The notes beneath the pieces were generated by a model. It was not told the DNA's origin, ran no database searches, and was given only the letters and a program-made list of their open reading frames with translations. The position numbers were made by a program, and so were the translations under genes. 9,226 bases of DNA from JAYZVT01 sp050248375 (GTDB lineage: Bacteria > Pseudomonadota > Alphaproteobacteria > Rhizobiales > Methyloligellaceae), in contig JBFWSL010000162.1 of the NCBI GenBank assembly GCA_050248375.1, positions 1 through 9,226 on the forward strand, in the 5' to 3' direction. This document shows, piece by piece, positions 1 through 6,219 of this stretch (its first letter is position 1; every line of letters begins with the position of its first letter).

Positions 1-24
1 CGGCCAGGTGGAATCGCCTGGCCG
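1..24. terminator. GC-rich hairpin at the window edge
   Basis: CGGCCAGG (1-8) and CCTGGCCG (17-24) are perfect arms around an 8-base loop (TGGAATCG). Because the window begins at base 1, the outer flank on that side cannot be seen. It could be a second terminator for the liv operon or the terminator of a convergent gene outside the window. No T-run follows on the plus strand. Confidence 0.45.
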
Positions 25-51
25 GTAAGATGATGCGCCAGATCATAGCTT

Positions 52-100
52 GAGCATGATCTTATCGGAAAAGCAGTATCCACTTTTCCGGATCATGCTC
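52..100 (-). repeat. Rhizobiales-type palindromic repeat element, probable terminator of the liv operon
   Basis: GAGCATGATC (52-61) pairs with GATCATGCTC (91-100), and CGGAAAAG (66-73) pairs with CTTTTCCG (83-90). This gives an 18-bp stem with a 4-base bulge (62-65) and a 9-base loop (74-82). The minus-strand reading starts GAGCATGATCCGGAAAAGTG, which closely resembles, from memory, an intergenic palindrome found in many copies in Hyphomicrobiales genomes. Placed exactly at the livF stop, it is likely to end or stabilise the transcript. There is no terminal T-run. A competing 7-base inverted repeat, AGATCAT (40-46) with ATGATCT (56-62), overlaps its left arm. Confidence 0.75.
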
Positions 101-807
101 TAGCCGCCGAGATAGGCCTTGCGGACCTTGGGATTCTTCAACAGCTCGGCGCCCGTTCCGGCCAGCGTGACCCTGCCCGATTCAAGCACGTAGGACCGGT
201 CGCACAGTTCCAGCGCGGCATAGGCGTTCTGCTCGACCATGACTACGGTTGTGCCTTCGGAGCGTATCTGCGCCACGATCTCGAAGGTGCGCTCCACCAG
301 ATTGGGCGCGAGGCCGAGGGACGGTTCGTCGAACAGGATCAGCTTGGGGCGTGACATCAGCGCGCGGCTGATGGCGAGCATCTGCTGCTCGCCGCCTGAG
401 AGAGTTCCCGCCGCCTGGGATCGGCGCTCGGCGAGGATCGGAAAGCGGGCGAAGATCGCCTCCATGTCGGCGGCGATGCCGTCCGAGTCGCCGCGCAGGT
501 GGCAGCCCATCTCGAGGTTTTCGCGCACCGTCATGTAGGGAAACACACGCCGCCCTTCGGGGCAGTGGGCGATACCAAGCTCGAGGATGCGATGCGGGGC
601 CGCGCCGGTGATGTCCTCGCCGTCGAAGACGACGCGGCCGCTGGCGGGCTTCAAAAGGCCCGATATGGTCTTGAGCGTCGTGGACTTGCCCGCGCCGTTG
701 GCGCCGATGAGGGTGACGAGCTCGCCCTTGCGCACCTCGATGGAGAGGCCGCTCACGGCCTTCACCTTGCCGTAGCAGCAGTCGAGTCCTTCAACGCTCA
801 ACAGCAC
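100..807 (-). CDS. livF: LivF-type ATP-binding protein, last gene of the importer operon
   Basis: The 235-residue second ATPase pairs with LivG. It has Walker A GANGAGKS at 35-42, the LivF-typical C-P-E-G-R-R-V-F-P segment at 82-90, the signature LSGGEQQ at 136-142, Walker B LILFDEP at 156-162, and M-V-E-Q-N at 190-194, where LivF proteins normally carry glutamine in place of the switch histidine. The end, K-V-R-K-A-Y-L-G-G, is typical. The start is GTG at 807, four bases past the livG stop, with a GAAGG-like Shine-Dalgarno element about 9 bases upstream; a GTG at 864 would overlap the livG tail by about 50 bases and add a proline/arginine-rich leader with no family counterpart. The final base of its TAG stop is the first base of the palindrome at 52-100. 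Confidence 0.93.
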   Translation of the reverse strand: MLLSVEGLDCCYGKVKAVSGLSIEVRKGELVTLIGANGAGKSTTLKTISGLLKPASGRVVFDGEDITGAAPHRILELGIAHCPEGRRVFPYMTVRENLEMGCHLRGDSDGIAADMEAIFARFPILAERRSQAAGTLSGGEQQMLAISRALMSRPKLILFDEPSLGLAPNLVERTFEIVAQIRSEGTTVVMVEQNAYAALELCDRSYVLESGRVTLAGTGAELLKNPKVRKAYLGG

Positions 808-811
808 GGGC

Positions 812-1726
812 CTAACCCTTCTTTCTTCCGGCGGGCTTGGCGGACCGGGGCTTCCTCGCAGCACCCTTCGTGGACTTCGCGGGCTTGCGTACGGGGTCCT
901 TCTTTCTCGCTCCAGCCTGCTTCTGCTCCTTGCGGAAGCGCTCGCCCAGATAGGCGCGGATCACCTCCTCGTTGCCCTGCACCTCGGCGGGAGTGCCTTG
1001 CGCGATCAGGGAGCCCTGGCTCAGCACGATGATGCGGTCGGAGACGCCCATGACCACCTTCATGTCGTGCTCCACCAGCAGCAGGGTGACACCGTCGGCC
1101 CTGATCTTCGCCAGCAGGTCCATGAAGCTGGCGGTTTCCGACGGATTCATGCCGGAGACGGGTTCGTCGAGCAGCAGCAGGCTTGGCCGGGCGGCCAGGG
1201 CAACCGCCACCTCCAGCAGCCTTTGCTCGCCATAGGGCAGCGCGCCGCCGAGTTCCGCGGAGCGATGGCCGAGGCCCACGAAGCGGAGAATCCTCCCCGC
1301 TTCCTCGCGCATGCGCTCTTCCTCATGACGCACGGACGGCAGGCCGAGCATGATCTGCCAGGCGCTCTGCTTCTGGCGCAGATGCAGGCCGATCATGATG
1401 TTGTCGAACACGCTCTGGCCGGCGAAGACGCTGGTCTTCTGGAAGGTGCGGACCAGTCCCTGCTCGGCGATGCGGTTGGGCGTGAGACCGTCCAGGCGGC
1501 TGCCTCGATAGGTGACGCTGCCGCCGGTGGGCTGGACATAGCCGGTGATGGCGTTGAATGCCGTGGTCTTGCCCGCTCCGTTGGGCCCGATCAGGCTGAG
1601 GACCTCGCCAGGGCGCACCTCGAAGCCGAGCGCGTTGACGGCGACGAGGCCGCCGAAGCGCACGGTGAGGCCCTCGACCACCAGGTCCGCGGCGGTCTCC
1701 GCCTTCCTGCGCGCGGCGGCCCTCAT
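812..1726 (-). CDS. livG: LivG-type ATP-binding protein with a lysine/arginine-rich C-terminal tail
   Basis: This is one of the two cytoplasmic ATPases that power the importer, 304 residues. It shows Walker A GPNGAGKT at 47-54, Q-loop Q96, the degenerate signature L-P-Y-G-E-Q at 163-168 (LivG proteins usually have S-Y-G-E-Q), Walker B LLLLDEP at 183-189, and the switch histidine in V-E-H220. The usual family end, a V-I-x-A-Y-L-G motif, is at 255-261. The protein then continues for about 42 residues with 18 K/R and only two acidic residues, including alternating K-P, A-K and R-K-P units; normal LivG stops at about 250-260. The frame and base composition are continuous, so this is an intact extension, not an obvious frameshift. 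The ATG at 1726 overlaps the livM stop. livF starts 4 bases after the TAG. Confidence 0.92.
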   Translation of the reverse strand: MRAAARRKAETAADLVVEGLTVRFGGLVAVNALGFEVRPGEVLSLIGPNGAGKTTAFNAITGYVQPTGGSVTYRGSRLDGLTPNRIAEQGLVRTFQKTSVFAGQSVFDNIMIGLHLRQKQSAWQIMLGLPSVRHEEERMREEAGRILRFVGLGHRSAELGGALPYGEQRLLEVAVALAARPSLLLLDEPVSGMNPSETASFMDLLAKIRADGVTLLLVEHDMKVVMGVSDRIIVLSQGSLIAQGTPAEVQGNEEVIRAYLGERFRKEQKQAGARKKDPVRKPAKSTKGAARKPRSAKPAGRKKG

Positions 1727-2739
1727 TTCGGCACCTCCGCCGCGCCATCGGCTTCGCGGCGGCCCTGCCACCATCCGGTCACGGCGGGCACGATGCCCTG
1801 GGGCAGGAAGTAGATGATGAGGATCATCAGGATGCCGTAGATCACCCACTGCACCTCGGGCGCCGCAACCTCGCGCAGGATCTCCGGCAGGATGCCGAAG
1901 ATAAGCCCGCCCACGACAGGCCCGGCCAGGGTGCCCTTGCCTCCAGTGATGACCATGATGACCATGGTCACGGTGTAGATGAACAGGAACACGTCCGGAT
2001 CGACGATGCGGACATAATGGGTGTAGAGACCGCCGGCGGCGCCCGCGATGGCGGCGGCGACGGTGGTGGCGAGCAGCAGATAGCGGGTCACGTCCACGCC
2101 GACGGAAGTGGCGAGCGGCTCGTTCTCCCTGAGCGCGATCATGGCGCGGCCGGCGCGCGAATGTACCAGGCGGGCGATGACGACGTAGCTCACCGCGCAG
2201 AAGGCGAGCACGAGCCAGTAGTTCGGCTCCTTCTTGTAGAAGGTGAGCTCCCACAGGCCCGGTATCGCCAGCGTCACCGGCGGAATGTTGTTCAGCGCCA
2301 TCGGCCCCTCGGTCAAGTCCACCCAGTTGAGGGCGATCAACCGCACCACCTCGGCGAAGCTGATGGTGACGATGACGAAATAGGCGCCGCGGACCTTGAA
2401 TGAGATCTTGCCGATGAACCAGCCGCAGACCGCGGCCAGGATCATGCCGCAGACGAAGGCGAACCAGACCGGCTTGGGCTCGACCACGAAGGTGTAGCTG
2501 TCGGTAAGCTCGAGATCGAAGCCGAGCGAAAGCAGCGCGGATGTGTAGGCGCCGATACCGAAGAAGGCGACATGGCCGAGGCTGAGCTGTCCGGTGTAGC
2601 CGAGCAGCAGGTTCAGGCTCATGGCCGCGATGATGAAGATGCCGGTGGTGATGAGGATATGCAGGTAATACAGGTTGCCGAGCCAGAAGGGCACGCTGGC
2701 GAGAAAGACCAGAAGCAGAAGTCCCCAGAGCCTGTTCAC
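1723..2739 (-). CDS. livM: LivM-type inner-membrane permease of the ABC importer
   Basis: The 338-residue protein is the second permease of the importer. Hydrophobic segments begin at once (5-45), followed by the family hallmark [19 protein letters not shown] at 47-65, further membrane segments at about 90-112, 118-136, 165-182, 210-228, 238-256 and 262-275, and a last one near 288-308. The cytoplasmic coupling loop [14 protein letters not shown] is at 184-197 and [13 protein letters not shown] at 256-268. Length and motifs are normal for LivM. The GTG at 2739 overlaps the livH stop and gives a start matching homologues. The frame stays open upstream through livH up to 3699, but that stretch reads as arginine/histidine-rich nonsense and is not part of the protein. 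The stop overlaps the livG start (ATGA). Confidence 0.93.
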   Translation of the reverse strand: MNRLWGLLLLVFLASVPFWLGNLYYLHILITTGIFIIAAMSLNLLLGYTGQLSLGHVAFFGIGAYTSALLSLGFDLELTDSYTFVVEPKPVWFAFVCGMILAAVCGWFIGKISFKVRGAYFVIVTISFAEVVRLIALNWVDLTEGPMALNNIPPVTLAIPGLWELTFYKKEPNYWLVLAFCAVSYVVIARLVHSRAGRAMIALRENEPLATSVGVDVTRYLLLATTVAAAIAGAAGGLYTHYVRIVDPDVFLFIYTVTMVIMVITGGKGTLAGPVVGGLIFGILPEILREVAAPEVQWVIYGILMILIIYFLPQGIVPAVTGWWQGRREADGAAEVPK

Positions 2740-3608
2740 CCGATCCGCTCCTTCTGCGCGAAGAGACCGGTGGGCCGGAACAGCAGGATCAGGATGATGA
2801 GCAGGAAGCCCATGGCGTCGCGGTAACCGGAGGAGATGTAGCCCGCGCCCAGTTCCTCGATCAGGGCCAGGATGAAGCCGCCGATGGTGGCGCCGGCCAC
2901 GTTGCCCATGCCGCCCATGATGACGATGGCGAAGGACTTGAGCGCCGCCATGTCGCCCATGGTGGGATAGACAACGAAGATGGGCCCAAGCAGCGCGCCC
3001 GCCGCGGCGGCAAGGCCGGAACCGAGCGCGAAGGTCATGGTGTAGATCCAGTTGATGCGCACGCCCATGAGCGCGGCGGTCTCGCGGTCCTGGAAGGTGG
3101 CGCGCATGGCCTTGCCCACCTTGGTCCGGTGGATGAGGGCGTAGGTGCCCGCGATCAGCAGCATGGCGATGGCGAAGACGAAAACGCGGTTCCAGGCGAC
3201 GGACACTCCTGCGATGACCAGGGGATCGGCCGGAAACGGGTTGTTGATCGACTTGGCGATGCCGGACCAGACGAACTGCTCCATGTTCTGCATGGCGATC
3301 CAGGCGCCGATCATGACCAGCATGGTGGTATCGATGTCGGCGCCGCGCATGGGGCGCAGCAGGGTCAGTTCGATGAGGCCGCCCAGAACGATGCCGAGGA
3401 TGACCGCGAAGACGAGGGCCGCGAAGAAATTGGTCCCCAGTGACATGACGAACATGAACATCATGTAGGCGCCGAAGGTGTAGAGTTCGCCGTGGGTGAA
3501 GTTCACCACGCGCATGATCCCGAAGATCAGCGTGAGCCCGATGCCGAGGAGAGCATAGGTCCCTCCCAGGATCAGCGCATTCATCAGGTGCTGGAGTAGC
3601 TGCTCCAC
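2736..3608 (-). CDS. livH: LivH-type inner-membrane permease of the ABC importer
   Basis: The 290-residue protein is a member of the branched-chain amino acid permease family (BPD_transp_2), with about eight hydrophobic segments spread through residues 8-30, 42-80, 92-110, 138-160, 188-215, 222-252 and 265-280. Family signatures are LGGTYALLGIGLTLIFGIMR at 14-33, N36-F-T-H-G-E41, the cytoplasmic coupling loop K-V-G-K-A-M-R-A-T-F-Q-D-R-E-T-A-A-L-M-G at 163-182, and K-S-F-A-I-V-I-M-G-G-M-G-N at 224-236. It forms the translocation channel with LivM. I chose GTG at 3608 because homologues start near V/M-E-Q-x-L-x-x-L and GGGGG lies 8 bases upstream; a TTG at 3623 would include that site in the coding region. 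The stop overlaps the livM start (GTGA). Confidence 0.92.
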   Translation of the reverse strand: MEQLLQHLMNALILGGTYALLGIGLTLIFGIMRVVNFTHGELYTFGAYMMFMFVMSLGTNFFAALVFAVILGIVLGGLIELTLLRPMRGADIDTTMLVMIGAWIAMQNMEQFVWSGIAKSINNPFPADPLVIAGVSVAWNRVFVFAIAMLLIAGTYALIHRTKVGKAMRATFQDRETAALMGVRINWIYTMTFALGSGLAAAAGALLGPIFVVYPTMGDMAALKSFAIVIMGGMGNVAGATIGGFILALIEELGAGYISSGYRDAMGFLLIILILLFRPTGLFAQKERIG

Positions 3609-3677
3609 CTTTGTTGCCCCCAACCAAAGTGTGGCTCAACTTGGCTTGCGCCAGGAATTGAGTGGCGTGGAACCAGA

Positions 3678-3706
3678 CGGCGCGGTGACCCTTGGCCACC
3701 GCGCCG
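3678..3706 (-). terminator. Intercistronic hairpin between the binding-protein gene and livH
   Basis: GGCGCGGTG at 3679-3687 and CACCGCGCC at 3697-3705 are perfect 9-base arms, extended by one outer pair (3678/3706) and by two G-C pairs plus a wobble inside, leaving a 3-base loop. No T-run follows on the minus strand. Such hairpins after a binding-protein gene commonly act as partial terminators or as 3' barriers that stabilise the binding-protein mRNA over the permease mRNA. The sequence shows the stem directly; the role is inferred from its place about 20 bp after the stop. Confidence 0.65.
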
Positions 3707-3725
3707 GTTTGGATGCCTCAGGACG

Positions 3726-4877
3726 TCAGAGCTTGGCGACCTTGCCGTCCTTGATCGTCACGATATAGACGTTCGGGACGTTCTGGGCGCTTTCCTTGCC
3801 GTCCGGTCCCTGCTTGATGAAGGCGATGTCTCCATTGACGCCTTTCACCTTCACGTCCCACAGGGCCTTCTGGATGGCCTGCGGATCGGCCTTACCGGCC
3901 GCCTTGATGCCCTCGACGATGGTCATGACGCCGTCATAGCCGCGGAAGCCCTCGGTGAGACCGGCGAAATTGTTGCCGCGCTTCTTCCACTCGTCCACGA
4001 ACTTGGTGGCGATGTCCGGATTCGGAGCCGTCTCCGGAAACCAGGGCGCGAAGAACAGCAGGTGGAAGCTGCCGTTGGCCGCGTCGCCGGCCTGCTCGAT
4101 GAGCTGGTCGGGCGAGGAAGAGCCGCCGGTGGTGATGATGCGGGCGCTGAGCTGCTGCTCCTTGGCCTGCTTCAGGACCAGGGTGATCTGCTCCACGCCG
4201 GTGGTCAGGAACACGGTGTCGCCGCCCGAGGCCTTGATCTTGGCGATCTGGGCGCTGATGTCGGTGGCCTTGGGGTCCATGGTCTCGATGACGCCAACCT
4301 CGATGCCCTTGGTCTTCAGCATCTTGGAGAACTCGTCGGCGGCGCCGCGCCCCCAGTCGTTGTTCACGGTGAGGAAGTCGGCCTTCTTGATCTTGAACTG
4401 GTCGACCTTGCCCCCGAAGGACTTGGCCTCCATCTCGGATGTCGGGCTGATGCGGAAGATCCACGGATTGCCCGAGGTGGTGATCTTGCCGGAGGAAGAG
4501 GTCTCGACCACCATCGGCACGCCGTATTCCATCAGCTTGGGCATGACGGCGAGGGTGTAGGTGGAACTCCACGCACCCATGAGAACCGGCACCTTGTCGG
4601 AAACGATGAGCTTCTCGGCGGTGGCCACGGCCTCTTTCGGGTTGCTCTTGTTGTCCTCGATGATGAGCTGGATCTTCTTGCCGAGCACGCCGCCGGAGGC
4701 GTTGATCATGTCCTCGGCGATCTTGGCGCCCTGCACCACGTAGTTGCCCGATGCGGCGACGGCGCCGGTGAGCGGCTGCGTCACGCCGATCTTGATCGCA
4801 TCGTCCGCCATGGCCGAAGTGGCCAGGCCCATCGCGACCGCGGCCGGCAGAATGTAATTGAGAAGCCTTGATTTCAT
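3726..4877 (-). CDS. Periplasmic substrate-binding protein of a LIV/HAAT-type ABC importer
   Basis: The 383-residue protein begins with a Sec signal peptide, M-K-S-R then a hydrophobic core, with a good cleavage site after S-A-M-A24 before DDAIKIGV. The mature part is a periplasmic binding protein of the leucine/isoleucine/valine-binding (Peripla_BP_6) type: IKIGVTQPLTG at the first strand, N-A-S-G-G-V-L-G-K-K-I-Q near 65-76, E-D-N-K-S-N-P-K-E-A in the family position, the Y-G-V-P strand, and the late E-G-F-R-G-Y-D segment. No lipobox cysteine is present, so it is a free periplasmic protein. It delivers solute to the permeases encoded next. The subfamily imports branched-chain amino acids but also amides, aromatic acids and other compounds; nothing here fixes the ligand. 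The ATG at 4877 is chosen over an in-frame GTG at 4895 because of the Shine-Dalgarno site between them. Confidence 0.93.
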   Translation of the reverse strand: MKSRLLNYILPAAVAMGLATSAMADDAIKIGVTQPLTGAVAASGNYVVQGAKIAEDMINASGGVLGKKIQLIIEDNKSNPKEAVATAEKLIVSDKVPVLMGAWSSTYTLAVMPKLMEYGVPMVVETSSSGKITTSGNPWIFRISPTSEMEAKSFGGKVDQFKIKKADFLTVNNDWGRGAADEFSKMLKTKGIEVGVIETMDPKATDISAQIAKIKASGGDTVFLTTGVEQITLVLKQAKEQQLSARIITTGGSSSPDQLIEQAGDAANGSFHLLFFAPWFPETAPNPDIATKFVDEWKKRGNNFAGLTEGFRGYDGVMTIVEGIKAAGKADPQAIQKALWDVKVKGVNGDIAFIKQGPDGKESAQNVPNVYIVTIKDGKVAKL

Positions 4878-4885
4878 TGACCTAC

Positions 4886-4891
4886 CCTCCT
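4886..4891 (-). promoter_or_regulatory. Shine-Dalgarno site of the substrate-binding protein gene
   Basis: AGGAGG on the minus strand, 8 bases before the ATG at 4877. This near-perfect site decides the start: a GTG at 4895 in the same frame lies upstream of the site and would add six residues before the signal peptide. The strength of the site fits the high expression usual for periplasmic binding proteins. Confidence 0.85.
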
Positions 4892-4929
4892 GCACAGAAT
4901 GCTGCGACTTGCACCTGGACGCCGCACCG

Positions 4930-4963
4930 CCCTGTGTCCCCCTGAGCCACGGCAGCCACAGGG
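4930..4963 (-). repeat. Short inverted repeat in the transporter leader
   Basis: CCCTGTG at 4930-4936 pairs perfectly with CACAGGG at 4957-4963 across a 20-base spacer. It sits between the promoter-like patch and the start codon of the binding-protein gene, so it could form a hairpin in the 5' leader. Seven base pairs with a long loop is weak support. Confidence 0.2.
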
Positions 4964-5000
4964 AAATCCATGAGCTAGCGAGGCAAAATTGGTACTAATG

Positions 5001-5032
5001 ATAATACAACCATCAGAGTTCAGGATAGTTCA
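5001..5032 (-). promoter_or_regulatory. Phased direct repeats (TGAACT twice) followed by a -10-like TATTAT
   Basis: On the minus strand TGAACT occurs at 5032-5027 and again at 5022-5017, exactly 10 bp apart, so both copies face the same side of the helix. Ten bases further on is TATTAT (5006-5001), one mismatch from the TATAAT consensus. This layout suits an activator bound next to RNA polymerase, but six-base repeats can occur by chance and no known regulator is recognised. Confidence 0.3.
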
Positions 5033-5035
5033 CGA

Positions 5036-5088
5036 TTGCCTCCGAGAAAAGCAGGAAAGGACTTCGCAACCGCACAATTTCTCGGCAA
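5036..5088. repeat. Interrupted inverted repeat upstream of the transporter operon
   Basis: CCGAGAAA at 5042-5049 is perfectly complementary to TTTCTCGG at 5078-5085, with a 28-base spacer. The pairing extends by TTG (5036-5038) with CAA (5086-5088) if a 3-base bulge (5039-5041) is allowed. It could be a regulator-binding site with separated half-sites or a weak RNA hairpin after soxA. The long spacer makes a terminator unlikely. Confidence 0.3.
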
Positions 5089-5118
5089 CCGATGCCTTCT
5101 CATCCGGCAATTCCCCCG

Positions 5119-5145
5119 CCGCCATGGCTCACCGTCTCATGGCGG
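5119..5145 (-). terminator. Inverted repeat straddling the soxA stop codon, possible weak terminator or mRNA-end hairpin
   Basis: CCGCCATG at 5119-5126 and CATGGCGG at 5138-5145 are perfect 8-base inverted arms around an 11-base loop that contains the soxA TGA. No run of T follows on the minus strand (the next bases are C and G rich), so it does not look like a classical intrinsic terminator. It could protect the 3' end of the sox transcript or be incidental in GC-rich DNA. Confidence 0.35.
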
Positions 5146-5890
5146 GCGTCTCGATTGCGACACCGTCCGCCCGGGCGGCGAGATAGAGTTCCAGCGCCAG
5201 ATACTCCGGCGAGCCGTGATCGAACTGGATTGCGCGCACGCCGAAGGAGCATGACCGCAGGCGCCGGTGCAGGGAGCCAAGGCTCTGCCATTCCAGCCGG
5301 TAGGCCGGATAGCCGTTGCCGAGACCGTGGCTGATGGTATCTCCGCGCAGGCGCTTGCCGGCATTGGCCTCGTGGCACTGGGCGCAGGACAGGTTGAGTT
5401 GCCCCTGGCGGCGGTAGAAGAAGGCCTCTCCCTTCTCGTGGAAGGGCCTGGCCACGCCCCCGGTCTCCACATGCACGGGCATGCCAAGCGATTGCCGCGC
5501 GACGAAGGCGGTCAGCGCAAGCAGATCGTCCGACTCGTAGGCAAGCGTGTCCGCCTGCTGGTGGATGCTGCGGCACATGTTGATGCGCCCCTCGAGATTG
5601 AGCAGTTCACCGGTGTCCCGGTTCACCGCGGGGTAGCGCGCGGCGACGCCCTTCATGCTCGCGGCCGCGTCGCCATGGCAGGCCGCGCAGGACTTTGCGG
5701 AAGCGCCCTGGGGCTGCTGCCACAGTTGCGCGCCCTCGTTGACCCAGAGCATGCCGGGATTGGCGGCCTCGTCCAGTTGCTGGGCCCTGAGGCTGTCGCT
5801 GAGAAACGCCGTTCCCGACGGCAGGGGCTCCGCCTGCCCCGCTCCGGCTATGGCGATCCCCATGGCCGCGATGGCAAGGCGGGCGCGCAT
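5129..5890 (-). CDS. soxA: SoxA, diheme c-type cytochrome subunit of the SoxAX complex
   Basis: The 253-residue protein has a Sec signal ending at about G-A-G-Q-A20. There are two c-type heme sites, C68-A-A-C-H72 and C169-A-Q-C-H173, so this is the diheme form (as in Rhodovulum and Paracoccus), not the monoheme form. C106 in the I-N-M-C-R motif matches the conserved distal-ligand cysteine of the first heme, and C214 in R-S-C-S-F-G-V-R-A matches the active-site cysteine that ligates the second heme and is persulfurated in characterised SoxA. All residues expected for catalysis with SoxX are therefore present. The ATG shares a base with the soxZ stop. It is the last gene of the sox run: 251 bp without a supported gene follow before the transporter operon, and neither soxB nor soxCD follows. 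An inverted repeat covers its stop codon. Confidence 0.94.
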   Translation of the reverse strand: MRARLAIAAMGIAIAGAGQAEPLPSGTAFLSDSLRAQQLDEAANPGMLWVNEGAQLWQQPQGASAKSCAACHGDAAASMKGVAARYPAVNRDTGELLNLEGRINMCRSIHQQADTLAYESDDLLALTAFVARQSLGMPVHVETGGVARPFHEKGEAFFYRRQGQLNLSCAQCHEANAGKRLRGDTISHGLGNGYPAYRLEWQSLGSLHRRLRSCSFGVRAIQFDHGSPEYLALELYLAARADGVAIETPAMRR

Positions 5891-6216
5891 CAGACCACCG
5901 TCAGGGTCTTGCGGGCGGTAATGATCTCGCCCTGGTCATCCTCCCAGGTGAACACCAGTTCGCCGGTCCCGACCGCCAGGGTTGTGAAGGCGATGAAGGG
6001 ATTGGCCGCCACCCCTTGCGTGAAATCCATGGCGAAGACCTCCTCGCCGTCATAGGTGACCGTCATGCGCTTGATGATGTGGCGGGGAATCCTCTTGCCC
6101 ACGGAATCGACGCGGTAGCCAGTCTCCATGACATGCCGGACGATGCTCTTGATCTCGACGATCTCGCCCTGCCTGGCTTCCGCCGGCATGGAAACGCGTA
6201 CCGGTGCAATGGGCAT
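5890..6216 (-). CDS. soxZ: SoxZ, structural partner of the SoxY carrier
   Basis: The 108-residue protein has the normal SoxZ length and no signal peptide, as expected for a protein that is co-exported with Tat-borne SoxY. Family-typical stretches are the I-K-S-I-V-x-H-x-M-E-T-G-Y-R block at about 22-35, G-K-R-I-P-R at 40-45, the G-V-A-A-N-P-F block at 68-74, and the F-T-W-E-D-D-x-G strand at 89-96. The usual H-P-M-E-T-G is H-V-M-E-T-G here, a mild change. SoxZ forms a heterodimer with SoxY and supports the carrier arm and enzyme docking. The ATG at 6216 is preceded by GGAGGC (6223-6228) with a 6-base spacer; this site lies inside the soxY 3' end, three bases separating the soxY stop from the start. 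Its own stop shares one base with the soxA start (TGATG). Confidence 0.93.
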   Translation of the reverse strand: MPIAPVRVSMPAEARQGEIVEIKSIVRHVMETGYRVDSVGKRIPRHIIKRMTVTYDGEEVFAMDFTQGVAANPFIAFTTLAVGTGELVFTWEDDQGEIITARKTLTVV

Positions 6217-6219
6217 GGG

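Larger units (their letters stand above)
4878..5128 (-). promoter_or_regulatory. Intergenic region between soxA and the transporter operon, probable promoter/leader of the transporter genes
   Basis: This is the largest gene-free stretch in the window, 251 bp. I see no supportable gene on either strand. It is visibly more AT-rich than its surroundings at about 4983-5012. Reading on the minus strand it contains, in order, an inverted repeat with arms at 5078-5085 and 5042-5049, two direct TGAACT repeats at 5027-5032 and 5017-5022, a TATTAT (5001-5006) that could be a -10 element, a 7-base inverted repeat (4957-4963 with 4930-4936), and a strong Shine-Dalgarno site at 4886-4891. No convincing -35 hexamer lies 16-18 bases from the TATTAT, so the promoter may depend on an activator. 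The assignment as control region rests on position and composition; transcription could also read through from soxA. Confidence 0.5.

Noticed and set aside
808..864. Earlier GTG start for livF at 864
   Set aside because: It would overlap the livG tail by about 50 bases and add a proline/arginine-rich leader absent from LivF proteins.
1727..2254. Upstream extension of the livG frame
   Set aside because: It lies entirely over livM and is low-complexity arginine/histidine-rich sequence, an effect of high GC; the ATGA overlap at 1723-1726 gives a normal LivG start.
3609..3623. TTG start for livH at 3623
   Set aside because: It would place the GGGGG ribosome-binding-like stretch inside the coding region; the GTG at 3608 matches the family's usual N-terminus.
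2740..3699. Upstream extension of the livM frame giving a 658-residue reading frame
   Set aside because: It overlaps all of livH in another frame and reads as arginine/histidine/glycine-rich sequence without domains; the real LivM begins at the GTG overlapping the livH stop.
4062..4871. Long plus-strand frames antisense to the binding protein, the sox genes and the molybdenum enzyme (for example 4062-4871, 5267-6055, 998-1813)
   Set aside because: They are shadows of the minus-strand genes, typical of high GC third positions, and show no domain or export signal.
4878..4895. GTG start for the binding-protein gene at 4895
   Set aside because: The near-consensus AGGAGG lies between it and the ATG at 4877, and the extra residues would precede a normal signal peptide.
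4970..5000. Possible sigma-54 promoter around TTTTGC on the minus strand
   Set aside because: The GC of a -12-like element is present but no GG lies at the required -24 distance.
4989..5186. Plus-strand 65-codon frame in the sox-liv intergenic region
   Set aside because: It runs into the antisense of soxA, lacks a ribosome-binding site I can recognise and has no family resemblance.
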